Below are positions 18,026 through 26,844 of a stretch of DNA of 64,000 bases, piece after piece. The notes under the pieces are model-generated. The model saw nothing but the letters and a program-made list of their open reading frames with translations, was not told where the DNA came from and made no database searches. Position 1 is the stretch's first letter, and each line of letters begins with the position of its first letter. Source of the DNA: Hyphomicrobiaceae bacterium (GTDB lineage Bacteria > Pseudomonadota > Alphaproteobacteria > Rhizobiales > Hyphomicrobiaceae); the NCBI GenBank assembly GCA_008933705.1, contig WBUN01000020.1, forward strand, positions 1 to 64,000, given 5' to 3'. Position numbers and translations under genes: made by a program.

Positions 18026-18232
18026 GTGCGTGCCGGCAAGCCGGTACGCCTCAACTTCCGGCGCGAGGAAACGGCGTCTTGCTCGGACAGAGTTGTGTTC
18101 GCCGATTTCGACAAGAGCGCCGAGCTGCCCACGGGAGAAACCGTCGCCGTCGAGCTGCTGCCCAAGGCGCCAGGCGAATATGGTTTCTCTTGCCCCATGG
18201 GCATGTTCCGCGGCCGTCTCATTGTTGAATAG
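18026..18232 (+). pseudogene. Cupredoxin-like fragment, N-terminally truncated
   Basis: Sixty-eight codons starting at a GTG. The sequence RAGKPVRLNFRREE and FSCPMGMFRGRLIV are the middle and C-terminal strands of a small cupredoxin, with Cys and Met ligands of the final loop present. The first two strands expected of the fold are missing, and the in-frame codons just upstream read as unrelated sequence running out of the Spy gene. Either a deletion removed the 5' end and signal peptide, or a very short protein is still made. No good ribosome site precedes the GTG. Confidence 0.55.
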
Positions 18233-18241
18233 GGATGGGAC

Positions 18242-18529
18242 ATGACGACACACGATCACTCACCGCATAGACACCCGCGGCAGGCGGCGCCCGAAGGAAG
18301 CTTCTTCACATCGCGGGCATTTCTCGTCTTGCTGGGCTTCCTCGCCATCGCGGTGACGCTGCTCCTCAGCGAGCACCGCGCGCACTTCCTTGGCGCGTTG
18401 CCTTACCTCTTCCTGCTGACCTGCCCGCTGCTGCATTTCTTCATGCACGGCGGGCACGGCCACGGCGGACACGGTTCGCACGGCAGCAGCGGACGATCTG
18501 AGCGTGACGGCAAAGGAGGCTCGACATGA
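18242..18529 (+). CDS. DUF2933 small membrane protein, His-rich tail
   Basis: A 95-residue protein with a His-containing N-terminus (TTHDHSPHRHPR), one or two hydrophobic spans (about 25-42 and 49-62) and a tail HGGHGHGGHGSHGSSG. This matches the DUF2933 pattern, found beside copper and heavy-metal genes. Function unknown; metal buffering at the membrane is a reasonable inference. Its stop overlaps the ATG of the next gene (ATGA). Confidence 0.75.
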   Translation: MTTHDHSPHRHPRQAAPEGSFFTSRAFLVLLGFLAIAVTLLLSEHRAHFLGALPYLFLLTCPLLHFFMHGGHGHGGHGSHGSSGRSERDGKGGST

Positions 18530-19182
18530 ACGAGCAAGCGCCGGCTTACGGCTTATGGGGGTTGGTCCTGATCAACTCCGTCATCTTTGTCATGTTTGCC
18601 TTCACCTTCTTCAAGCCACGGAGCGCGCGCGATTGGCGCTCGTTCGGGGCGTTCAGCGCCTTCCTGGTGGCGCTGTTCACGGAGATGTACGGCTTCCCGT
18701 TGACCATCTTCTTCCTGTCCGGCTGGCTGCAGAGCCGCTTTCCCAACGTCGACTGGTTTTCCCACGATGCAGGCCACCTCCTGGAGATGGTCCTTGGCTG
18801 GAAGACCAATCCTCATTTCGGCCCGTTCCACATCCTGAGCAATCTCCTCATCGTTGCCGGCTTCGTCCTCATCTCGGCCGCCTGGCGGGTGCTCTACGCG
18901 GCGCAGCAGAAGAACGAGCTCGCCACCACCGGGCCTTACGCTCACGTTCGCCATCCGCAATACGTTGGCTTTGTCCTGATCATGTTCGGCTTCCTGCTGC
19001 AGTGGCCGACGCTGCTGACGCTGGCCATGTTCCCCGTATTGCTGTGGATGTACGTGCGGCTGGCGCGCACCGAGGAGCGCGAGGCAATTGCCGCGTTCGG
19101 CGATGCCTATCGCCAGTATGCAGCGCGGGTGCCGGCCTTTCTTCCACACCTGCTGAAGCGCACCGACGCTTCCAGAGCATAG
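18526..19182 (+). CDS. Isoprenylcysteine carboxyl methyltransferase-like membrane protein
   Basis: A 218-residue polytopic membrane protein of the ICMT/PEMT (NnrU-related) superfamily. The conserved C-terminal SAM-binding core shows TTGPYAHVRHPQYVGFVL and ARTEEREAIAAFGDAYRQYAARVPAFLP. Bacterial members methylate unknown lipid or isoprenoid targets; the true substrate here is unknown. The start overlaps the DUF2933 gene, and the pair recurs together in metal-resistance neighbourhoods. Confidence 0.8.
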   Translation: MNEQAPAYGLWGLVLINSVIFVMFAFTFFKPRSARDWRSFGAFSAFLVALFTEMYGFPLTIFFLSGWLQSRFPNVDWFSHDAGHLLEMVLGWKTNPHFGPFHILSNLLIVAGFVLISAAWRVLYAAQQKNELATTGPYAHVRHPQYVGFVLIMFGFLLQWPTLLTLAMFPVLLWMYVRLARTEEREAIAAFGDAYRQYAARVPAFLPHLLKRTDASRA

Positions 19183-19192
19183 GAGGTCGATG

Positions 19193-19843
19193 ATGGCTGC
19201 CACACACGCCCCTTCCCCTTCGTCGAAGTGGTCTTCGCTGCGGAGCCATCCGTCTCTGCCAAGCGGCCTCCGGCGCGGCCTGGTCGCGTCTTGCATTGAC
19301 GGTGGACGGGGTATTGCGTTGGCGCCGGAAGCGTATGAGGTCGCCAAGGTCTGGATATGCCGTTTGCTGCGCGTTGGGCGGAGGTTCGGCGGGTATCTTC
19401 AAGCTGCCGGCGCAGCGCTGATTGCAGCAACGCTGCTGGCGTCGGTTGAGACCGCCGCTGCCGAAATCTCTGCGGCGAAGACAGCAGGGGGGCTCACGGT
19501 CTATCTGGGAGTCGTACCCGCCGAGATCGTCAGGGCGCAGCACCCAAGGGGGCCGCAGGTGCACGGGCGCGTGCCCAAGGGCGCGCACGAGTACCACATC
19601 GTTGCGGCAGTGTTCGATGCCGCCACCAATGCGCGTGTCACGGATGCAAAGGTGACGGCCAAGGTATCGGGGCTGGGATTGTCAGGGCCTCAGAAGACGC
19701 TGGAGGTCATGAAGGTCGCCGACACGATAAGCTATGGCGCCTTCTTCAACTTGTCGCCGGATCTCTACACGATCAGATTGACTATCCAGCGCCCAGGCGG
19801 CCAGCCGGTTGCAGTCGAGTTCAAGTACGACCACCGAAGATAA
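19193..19843 (+). CDS. Membrane-anchored/periplasmic protein, unknown family
   Basis: A 216-residue product whose C-terminal 125 residues look like a compact beta-rich periplasmic domain (LTVYLGVVPAEIV, HEYHIVAAVFDAATNARV, YTIRLTIQRPGG), similar to small exported proteins seen beside metal genes. A hydrophobic segment that would make a good signal peptide sits unusually deep, at about 67-92, after a long basic N-terminus. Two consecutive ATGs (19190, 19193) follow a near-perfect aggaggt, so translation from here is well supported; a TTG at 19364 would give an ordinary signal peptide. The long N-terminus may be junk fused by a rearrangement. Confidence 0.6.
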   Translation: MAATHAPSPSSKWSSLRSHPSLPSGLRRGLVASCIDGGRGIALAPEAYEVAKVWICRLLRVGRRFGGYLQAAGAALIAATLLASVETAAAEISAAKTAGGLTVYLGVVPAEIVRAQHPRGPQVHGRVPKGAHEYHIVAAVFDAATNARVTDAKVTAKVSGLGLSGPQKTLEVMKVADTISYGAFFNLSPDLYTIRLTIQRPGGQPVAVEFKYDHRR

Positions 19844-19869
19844 GGGTGAGTGGGCCAAGATCAACATGG

Positions 19870-21081
19870 TCAGAACACGCTGATGGCGCCGGCGATGAAT
19901 TCGTCCACCAGCAGCGGGACTCGAGCAAGGGTCTCGGCCGCGATGTCCTCGACGCGCCCCTTGTGCAAATCGACGGGGGCTCCGTCTCGAGTGGCGAGCT
20001 TGACCTGAAGCACCGCCGGACTTGTAACCGGGCTGCCGATGCGGCTGGCGAGCAGGCAATGCGCCGCAGCTATTTCGGGAATGCCAGCAACCAGCGCCGC
20101 CGACAGTTCACCCGCAAGAACATTGTAGATCTTGCCCACGTGGGTCACCGGATTCTTGCCCGCAGCGGCTTCCAGGCTCATCGGCCGACAAGGTGTGATC
20201 AGGCCGTTGATCCTGTTGCCTCGACCGACCTGGCCGTCATCACCTGCCTCCGCGGACGTGCCCGTGACGGTCAGATAGATCCTTTCCGCGAGCGGGTCGT
20301 CGGCAGCGTTGACGCTCACCTCGCATTCTGAAAACCCTTGCTCTGCGGCCAGTGCCGCCATTGCTTCTTTGATGGCCGCCTTCTCCGCAAGGTAGTCGTC
20401 GATATGAAACAGATGGCGCCCGATCATGGCGCATGCCACGGTGAGGTGTACCGTCTCGTCGCAGCGCAGGCCCATGACCTTCACGTCCTCGCCCCAGGCC
20501 GGGTGCTCGCCCTGACGGTCTCGCCCATTGATGTGCTGCTCCGCGCGCAGGACCAGGCGCTCGAGGGGACTGAGCGGAGCGTAGCCGACGCCAATCGAGG
20601 TGTCGTTGGCAAGGGCGACGTGCTGCTCAGGGCGGCGCGAGAACAGGTCTTGCAGGTCCTGCGAGCCAGGTTCGATCAGCGCCTGAAACTGCACGTCGCG
20701 CTCGGCATCCAGAGCATGCAAATTGGCGCGCACCCAAGAGCGCGATCCCTCGATGGCGATTGCCTTGACGTCAATGCCTTGATCGCCGACACCGGCCGTC
20801 GCCCTGCCAGCCAGATAGACCCTGATGGGGGACAGCACTGAACCGCCACCGAAGGCTGGAGCAGCGCGACCGCCGCACAGGAGCGCCTTGTCGACATTGT
20901 GGTGCAGAACGTGTCCGAACCGGTGTCGATATTCACGGCAGAGATTGCGCGACAAGGTCTCTGCGAGCGCGTCGCAGATTGTGTCGGGATGGCCGAGGCC
21001 TTTCCGTTCGACGACCTCGACCGCGCTATCGACGCTGTCAAGGCGAGATAGGACCAGGGCATGCATGCGTGGACAGCCCAT
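19870..21081 (-). CDS. Archaeal-type S-adenosylmethionine synthetase
   Basis: A 403-residue methionine adenosyltransferase of the archaeal family (PF01941-type), not the bacterial MetK family. Recognised segments are [18 protein letters not shown] near the start, [17 protein letters not shown], the central [16 protein letters not shown] and the C-terminal [16 protein letters not shown]. It would make SAM from methionine and ATP. In bacteria this form is sporadic and usually an extra copy beside MetK. It is convergent with the metal-stress block and divergent from ftsH, sharing with it a palindromic FNR/FixK-like box 47 bp upstream. ATG 21081 is used; ATG 21066 is an alternative. Confidence 0.88.
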   Translation of the reverse strand: MGCPRMHALVLSRLDSVDSAVEVVERKGLGHPDTICDALAETLSRNLCREYRHRFGHVLHHNVDKALLCGGRAAPAFGGGSVLSPIRVYLAGRATAGVGDQGIDVKAIAIEGSRSWVRANLHALDAERDVQFQALIEPGSQDLQDLFSRRPEQHVALANDTSIGVGYAPLSPLERLVLRAEQHINGRDRQGEHPAWGEDVKVMGLRCDETVHLTVACAMIGRHLFHIDDYLAEKAAIKEAMAALAAEQGFSECEVSVNAADDPLAERIYLTVTGTSAEAGDDGQVGRGNRINGLITPCRPMSLEAAAGKNPVTHVGKIYNVLAGELSAALVAGIPEIAAAHCLLASRIGSPVTSPAVLQVKLATRDGAPVDLHKGRVEDIAAETLARVPLLVDEFIAGAISVF

Positions 21082-21121
21082 GAACCGCGATGCACTGTCG
21101 GTCGCCGCTCCTCACATGCCA

Positions 21122-21135
21122 TTGACGTGCATCAA
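21122..21135. promoter_or_regulatory. FNR/FixK-type box between SAM synthetase and ftsH
   Basis: TTGACGTGCATCAA lies in the 181-bp divergent promoter region, 47 bp from the SAM-synthetase ATG and 135 bp from the ftsH ATG. Either or both could be controlled. A short frame of 11 codons (21226-21261) just ahead of ftsH could be a leader peptide but has no supporting feature. Confidence 0.5.
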
Positions 21136-21262
21136 TGTGGGGGATGGCCGAGGGATCAGTCTCCTTTCAGCATCCGCGAATTTGCCGGGACGGCGATACC
21201 ATGCGCGTGGTCCAGGAGCGAGAGCATGAAACGTCTGGCCATGCGAGCTGAGAGGCGCTGAG

Positions 21263-23131
21263 ATGACCGACAAGAAGCCGCCCATCAAGCAACAGATGAA
21301 GTTCGATCTGGTCTACTTCGTAGCGGTCATCTTCGCCGTCGTGTTCATACGCGAGTATTGGATCGGAGAGGACCACAGCAAGACCATCCCCTACAGCGAG
21401 TTTCGCAGACTCCTCGACAAGGGTGAGGTGACGGACCTTGTCGTCGGCCCAACCCGCATCGTCGGCTCCTATACGAAGCCCGGCGAAGCCGGCAAGCAGC
21501 ACTTCTCCACCGTGCGCGTGGAGCCTCAGCTCGCTGACGAGCTCGCCCGCCGCAACATCGCGTTCTCCGGGCAGCCGGAGCCGGGCCTTGTTGCCAACTT
21601 CATATCGTGGCTCCTGCCTACGGCCGGTCTCGTGCTGCTGTGGATGCTGCTGCTGCGCCCGATGACCTCAGGACAAGGCGGGCTGATGGGGATCGGGCGA
21701 AGCCGCGCCAAAATCTATGCGGAAAAGGACATCAAGGTCACATTTGCGGATGTCGCCGGCGTCGACGAAGCCAAACAGGAGCTGGCGGAAGTCGTTGGCT
21801 TCCTGAAAGACCCGCAGACGCACGGCCGGCTGGGCGCGCGCATTCCCAAGGGAGTCCTGCTGGTCGGCCCGCCTGGCACGGGCAAGACGCTCTTAGCACG
21901 GGCCGTTGCCGGCGAGGCGCAGGTGCCCTTCTTCTCCATCACCGGCTCGGAGTTCGTCGAGATGTTCGTCGGCGTGGGTGCCGCCCGCGTGCGAGACCTG
22001 TTCGAGCAGGCGCGGGCGCAGGCACCAGCCATCGTGTTTATCGACGAACTCGATGCCCTCGGTCGAGCGCGCGGGATCGACCTTCCCGGTGGCGGGCACG
22101 ACGAGAAGGAGCAAACCCTCAATCAGCTGCTGGCCGAGATGGACGGTTTCGATCCGAGCGCCGGAATCATCGTCCTTGCCGCAACCAACCGGCCCGAGAT
22201 TCTCGATCCTGCGCTTCTGCGCGCCGGCCGTTTCGATCGCCAGGTGCTCGTCGACCGCCCTGACCGCAAAGGACGTTCCGACATACTGCGCGTGCACTTG
22301 AGCAAGATCAGGGTCGCCGGCGATCTGGATGTGGATGCGGTTGCAGCCTTGACCCCCGGGTTCACTGGCGCTGATCTTGCCAACCTCGTCAACGAAGCTG
22401 CGCTGGTGGCGACCCGGCGCGGCGCGCAATCGACGACGCTCGAGGACTTCACCCAGGCCATTGAGCGCATCGTTGCGGGCCTCGAAAAGAAGAGCCGCAT
22501 CTTGAGCCCGCGTGAGCGGGAGATCGTTGCGCATCACGAGATGGGACATGCGCTGGTGGCCATGAGCCTGCCGCAAACGGATCCGGTGCAAAAAGTCTCC
22601 ATCATTCCACGCGGCATTGCCGCGCTCGGCTACACAATGCAGCGCCCGACCGAAGATCGCTTCCTGATGAGCCGATCGGAGCTCGGCAACCGCATGGCCG
22701 TCCTGCTCGGCGGACGAGCGGCCGAGAGCCTGGTCTTTGGCGAGGTCTCGACCGGCGCGGCCGACGACTTGGCAAGGGCTACCGACATCGCCCGCAGCAT
22801 GGTGGTGCGTTTCGGCATGACGTCCGAGCTAGGCCAGGTTGCGTACGAGCCGGAGACCGGGACGTTCCTGGTCGGCCAGACGCCGATGTGGCGCCCGCGC
22901 TCCTATGGCGACGGCACTGCGGAAGCCATCGATCACGCCGTCAAGGGTCTCATCGACGGTGCCTTCCAGAAGGCGTGCGCAATTCTCGAGCGCAACCGGG
23001 CGATCCTCGAGGCCAGCGCCCGCGAACTGTTGGCGCGCGAGACGCTGGGGCCGGAGGACCTCGCAAGGCTTACCGCCCAGTTGGACCGCGAGGGCAGCAC
23101 CAAATCGTCGGCGATTGCCGTGGTCCGATAA
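21263..23131 (+). CDS. ftsH: ATP-dependent zinc metalloprotease FtsH
   Basis: A 622-residue membrane AAA protease. An N-terminal span (about 15-30), a short periplasmic domain, a second span (about 113-132), then the AAA module with Walker A GPPGTGKT (202-209), Walker [10 protein letters not shown], second region of homology LLRAGRFDR, and the zinc site HEMGH (425-429) with downstream peptidase helices. It degrades unfolded membrane and soluble proteins. The extreme C-terminus is shorter and different from housekeeping FtsH, and it is surrounded by stress genes rather than tilS/ftsH/folP, so it is probably a second, condition-specific copy. Confidence 0.93.
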   Translation: MTDKKPPIKQQMKFDLVYFVAVIFAVVFIREYWIGEDHSKTIPYSEFRRLLDKGEVTDLVVGPTRIVGSYTKPGEAGKQHFSTVRVEPQLADELARRNIAFSGQPEPGLVANFISWLLPTAGLVLLWMLLLRPMTSGQGGLMGIGRSRAKIYAEKDIKVTFADVAGVDEAKQELAEVVGFLKDPQTHGRLGARIPKGVLLVGPPGTGKTLLARAVAGEAQVPFFSITGSEFVEMFVGVGAARVRDLFEQARAQAPAIVFIDELDALGRARGIDLPGGGHDEKEQTLNQLLAEMDGFDPSAGIIVLAATNRPEILDPALLRAGRFDRQVLVDRPDRKGRSDILRVHLSKIRVAGDLDVDAVAALTPGFTGADLANLVNEAALVATRRGAQSTTLEDFTQAIERIVAGLEKKSRILSPREREIVAHHEMGHALVAMSLPQTDPVQKVSIIPRGIAALGYTMQRPTEDRFLMSRSELGNRMAVLLGGRAAESLVFGEVSTGAADDLARATDIARSMVVRFGMTSELGQVAYEPETGTFLVGQTPMWRPRSYGDGTAEAIDHAVKGLIDGAFQKACAILERNRAILEASARELLARETLGPEDLARLTAQLDREGSTKSSAIAVVR

Positions 23132-23293
23132 GGACGTCCAACCGGCGATCGCCGGGCCGCATTTGGCGGGTGGTTGCATGGGCATTCCGGCAGGGGACCA
23201 CGTCGTTCTTCATCCAAGCGACCGGATCACAAAGGGGGCGGCGGCTGCCCGAAGGCACATTCGCCGACCGACACAACACTGTCGAATGTGGGA

Positions 23294-23683
23294 TCAATTC
23301 AGCGGGGTCAGTCGTGCCTGGAAGCTCTCGCCGCCGACCCTGTCAGTGGTCACGATCACCTTCATGCCCTTGGCGGCCGTGAACTCGCCCGTGGCCTTCA
23401 GCATGTTGCCGCCCGCCGGCTTGAACTCGACGTTGTAGGTCTTGCCGGCGATCAGGACCTGGGCCTTGGCGCTGCCGCCATCGGCCTTGACCGGCTTCTC
23501 GTCGGCGTCGAGCACGTAGAGGGTGAGCTCGTTACCCTTGGCGACGAGCTCCCAATGCTGCTTGCCGCCACCCGCGTCGACGATGTGGCCGCCTTGGGGA
23601 CCCTTGGTCCACTTGCTGTCGCTGTGGGCGAAAGCTGGCGCGGACAAAGCGAGGCTCAAGATCACGGTCAGTGCACGCAGCAT
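23294..23683 (-). CDS. Small periplasmic protein of the CusBA locus
   Basis: A 129-residue exported protein with a signal peptide (1-19, ending AFAHS) and a beta-rich body: PQGGHIVDAGGGKQHWELV, LTLYVLDADEKPV, and a C-terminal TDRVGGESFQARL. It lies 33 bases downstream of the RND pump gene in the same direction and has a strong aaggag ribosome site. Proteins of this type recur at the end of CusBA-like operons in Rhizobiales; a periplasmic metal or pump-accessory role is inferred from that context only. Confidence 0.7.
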   Translation of the reverse strand: MLRALTVILSLALSAPAFAHSDSKWTKGPQGGHIVDAGGGKQHWELVAKGNELTLYVLDADEKPVKADGGSAKAQVLIAGKTYNVEFKPAGGNMLKATGEFTAAKGMKVIVTTDRVGGESFQARLTPLN

Positions 23684-23716
23684 GCTGTTCTCCTTGGTTG
23701 CGGTTGGAGGTTGGCA

Positions 23717-26700
23717 TCAGTAGGCCTCGCTCAACTTGAGCTCGGCCTGAACGGCGGCGAGCCGCTCCAGCGGTTTGGCGCCGTATCTCAGGAACAGAAC
23801 AGGGGTCAGGATCGTATCGAGCAGCGTCGATGTGATGAGACCCCCGAAAATGACGATGGCAACCGGGTGCAGGATCTCCTTGCCCGGCGCGTCAGCGCCG
23901 ATCATCAGCGGCAGCAGCGCAAAGCCCGCGGAGAGTGCAGTCATCAGCACGGGCGTCAGGCGCTCCAGGCTGCCGCGCACAATCATCTTGGGCCCGAACG
24001 TCTCGCCCTCGCGCAGGACGAGATTGATGTAGTGGCTGATCTTGAGGATGCCGTTGCGGGCGCTGATACCGGCCAGCGTGATGAAGCCGATCATGGTGGC
24101 CACCGAGAGCGGCTGCCCGGCGATCCACAGGGCGGCTACGCTGCCGATGAGCGCCAGCGGAATGTTACCCATGATGATGAGCGCCAGCACCGTCGAGCGA
24201 TAGCGGCTGTAGAGGACGGTGAAGATGGCGCCGAGGGACAGCAGCGACAGGAGCGCAATGAGACGGGATGCCTCCTCCTGCGCCTGGAAGGCGCCCTCGA
24301 GCGTGGTTGAATAGCCGGCGGGCAGCTTCACCTCGCTGAGCATGGCTCGAATGTGGCTGATGATGTGGGCCATGTCGGAGCCGTCGGTGTTGGCGAGCAC
24401 GACGATGCGCCGGCGGGTGTTGTCGCGCTGGATCTGGTTGGGGCCGTCCTCCTCGACGACCTGGGCGAAAGATGAGAGAGGCACGCGCCCGGCGGGCGTC
24501 TCCACGATCAGCCTAGACAGCCCTTCGGTCGTGCGGTCGGCATCGGCAACGCGCAGGACGACGTCATAGCGCCGGTTGCCGTCGATGATCTGCGATACCA
24601 CCCGGCCGTTGAGCAGCGTCTCCAGCGCCTCGGTGACGTGCGACGGGGCCGCGCCGTAGAGCCCGGCCTTCTGATAGTCGACGGCCACCTGCACCTGGGG
24701 GATGCGCACCTGTCGCTCGACCTGCAGGTCGACCAAGCCCTTGATGCCGGCCATGCGGGTCTGCATCTGCTCGGCGAGGCTGCGCAGGGTGTCGAGGTCC
24801 TCGCCGAAGATCTTGAGGGCGATTTGCGCGCGAACGCCGGAGAGCATGTGGTCGAGGCGATGCGAGATCGGTTGCCCCACATTGACCGCTACCGGCAGCA
24901 TGGCAAGGCGCGAGCGGATATCCGTGATGACCTCGTTCTTGCTGCGGCTGGAACGCTTGAGGTCGACGTCGATCTCAGCCGAGTGCACCCCTTCGGCGTG
25001 CTCATCGAGCTCGGCGCGTCCCGTGCGCCGGCCGACGGTCCTGACCTCGGGCACCTGCAGAATGAGGCGCTCGGCGAGAAGGCCGACCCGGTTGGACTCG
25101 GCGAGCGAGATTCCCGGACGCAGCAGCATCGAGATGGTGAGCGTTCCCTCGTTGAAGGGCGGCAGGAACGACCGCGGCAGGAAAGTGGCGCTGAACGCGG
25201 CGACGCCTACGGCGAATACCGCCGCCGTCATGACCAAGGCCTGTTGTCCGAAGGCCCAGTCGAGCAGCCGCCGGTTGCCGGCCTTGAGCACGGTCACCAG
25301 CCTGGAATCGCCGTGGCTGAGGCGCCGCATTTGCGGCAGCAGGTAATAGCAGAGCACCGGCGTGACGGTGATGGACGTGATGAGGCTGGCCAGAATCGAG
25401 ACGATGTAGGCCACCCCAAGCGGGGCAAACAGCCGGCCCTCGATGCCGGAGAGGGCGAACAGGGGCACGAACACCAGGATGATGATGGCGGTGGCGTAGA
25501 TGATGCCGGAGCGCACCTCCTGGGACCCATGGGCAATGACCTGCAAGACCGGCATTGGATGATGCTTAGACTTGTTCTCGCGCAGGCGCCGGAACACGTT
25601 CTCGACGCCGACCACCGCGTCATCGACAAGCTCGCCGATGGCAATGGCGAGGCCGCCCAATGTCATGGTGTTGATCGTCAGCCCGAACGCGTGGAAGACG
25701 ATCACTGTCATGAGCACCGAGATCGGGATGGCGGTGAGCGAGATGGCCGTGGTCCGCCAGTTCATCAGGAACAGAAACAGCACGATAGCGACCACGATGA
25801 GCGCCTCGACCAGCACCCGCAGTACATTGTCGATCGAGACCTGGATGAACGACGCCTGGCGGAACAGCACATCGACCGTGGTGATGCTCTTGGGCAGCAC
25901 GCGCTTCAGATCGCCCAGGGCCGACTCGATCTCCTTGGTGAGCTCGAGCGTGTCGGCATTGGGCTGCTTCTGCACCGTCAGAATGACCGATGGGTGTCCC
26001 ATATGGCCGGCATCGCCCCGCTTCACCCTGGCGGCAAAGTCCACCGAGGCTAGCTGGCCGAGGCGGACCGCGACGCCTTTGCGATACGCCACGGTCAGCG
26101 TTCTCAGGTCCTCCAATCGCGTGGTGCGCCCGAGGTTGCGGATGAGATATTCGCGCGCATGCTGGTCGATGAAGCCACCCGCGGTGTTTGCGCCGAACTG
26201 CGCGAGTGCCGTCTCAACCTCTTTGCGTGTGATGTCGAGATTGGTCATCTGCGCCAGATCGAGCGTGACCCGGTACTGGCGCACCTCGCCGCCGATGGGA
26301 ATGACCTGGGCAATGCCGGGGATGGTGAGCAGGCGCGGGCGGATGACCCAGTCGACCACCTCCCGCACCTCCATCGGGCTGGCGTTGTCGCCTGCGACTG
26401 CGACCAGCATGATCTCGCCCATGATGGAGGTGATCGGCGCCATTTGCGGGTTGACATTGCGCGGCAGCTGCTCGCGCACCACGCTCAGCCGCTCGGTGAC
26501 CTGCTGCCGGTTGAGGTAGATGTTGGTGCCCCAGTCGAATTCGATGTAGACGATCGATAGGCCGACGCCTGACACCGAGCGCACGCGCACCACCCCCGGC
26601 ATGCCGTTCATGGTCGTCTCGAGCGGAAAGGTGACGAGCTGCTCGACCTCCTCGGGCGCCAGGCCTTCGGCCTCGGTGATGAGCGTCACGGTCGGCCGGT

Positions 26701-26827
26701 TGAGATCGGGGAACACGTCGACCGGCAGGGTGCGCAAGGTGATCGCGCCGTAGACGACGAGGATCAGGGCCGCGGCCAGAACGAACAGACGGTTGCGCAG
26801 ACTCAGCGTGACCAGAAGGTTGAACAT
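23717..26827 (-). CDS. Heavy-metal efflux RND transporter (CzcA/CusA family)
   Basis: A 1036-residue inner-membrane pump of normal RND length. It opens with the family signature SLRNRLFVLAAALILVVYG, followed by TLPVDVFPDLNRPTV, and has the two six-helix bundles and porter loops of HME-RND proteins; GELVDDAVVGVENVFRRL in TM4 and GISARNGILKISHYINL in the second bundle carry the conserved transmembrane residues. It exports a metal cation by proton antiport together with the adaptor encoded just upstream. Cu(I)/Ag or Zn/Co/Cd specificity cannot be read with certainty. No outer-membrane factor gene is present in the window. Confidence 0.92.
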   Translation of the reverse strand: MFNLLVTLSLRNRLFVLAAALILVVYGAITLRTLPVDVFPDLNRPTVTLITEAEGLAPEEVEQLVTFPLETTMNGMPGVVRVRSVSGVGLSIVYIEFDWGTNIYLNRQQVTERLSVVREQLPRNVNPQMAPITSIMGEIMLVAVAGDNASPMEVREVVDWVIRPRLLTIPGIAQVIPIGGEVRQYRVTLDLAQMTNLDITRKEVETALAQFGANTAGGFIDQHAREYLIRNLGRTTRLEDLRTLTVAYRKGVAVRLGQLASVDFAARVKRGDAGHMGHPSVILTVQKQPNADTLELTKEIESALGDLKRVLPKSITTVDVLFRQASFIQVSIDNVLRVLVEALIVVAIVLFLFLMNWRTTAISLTAIPISVLMTVIVFHAFGLTINTMTLGGLAIAIGELVDDAVVGVENVFRRLRENKSKHHPMPVLQVIAHGSQEVRSGIIYATAIIILVFVPLFALSGIEGRLFAPLGVAYIVSILASLITSITVTPVLCYYLLPQMRRLSHGDSRLVTVLKAGNRRLLDWAFGQQALVMTAAVFAVGVAAFSATFLPRSFLPPFNEGTLTISMLLRPGISLAESNRVGLLAERLILQVPEVRTVGRRTGRAELDEHAEGVHSAEIDVDLKRSSRSKNEVITDIRSRLAMLPVAVNVGQPISHRLDHMLSGVRAQIALKIFGEDLDTLRSLAEQMQTRMAGIKGLVDLQVERQVRIPQVQVAVDYQKAGLYGAAPSHVTEALETLLNGRVVSQIIDGNRRYDVVLRVADADRTTEGLSRLIVETPAGRVPLSSFAQVVEEDGPNQIQRDNTRRRIVVLANTDGSDMAHIISHIRAMLSEVKLPAGYSTTLEGAFQAQEEASRLIALLSLLSLGAIFTVLYSRYRSTVLALIIMGNIPLALIGSVAALWIAGQPLSVATMIGFITLAGISARNGILKISHYINLVLREGETFGPKMIVRGSLERLTPVLMTALSAGFALLPLMIGADAPGKEILHPVAIVIFGGLITSTLLDTILTPVLFLRYGAKPLERLAAVQAELKLSEAY

Positions 26828-26844
26828 GGGAGCCCCTCCGGATG

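Noticed and set aside
21226..21261. Eleven-codon frame (MKRLAMRAERR) ending just before ftsH
   Set aside because: No regulatory codon pattern, no attenuator structure; kept only as a remark.
23142..23155. Perfect palindrome CCGGCGATCGCCGG just after ftsH
   Set aside because: No T-run, and too compact to form a stable hairpin with a loop; likely chance in GC-rich DNA, so not called a terminator.
24638..26053. Plus-strand open frame of 471 codons opposite the RND pump
   Set aside because: Antisense to a conserved 1036-residue pump; low-complexity Arg/Gly/His content.
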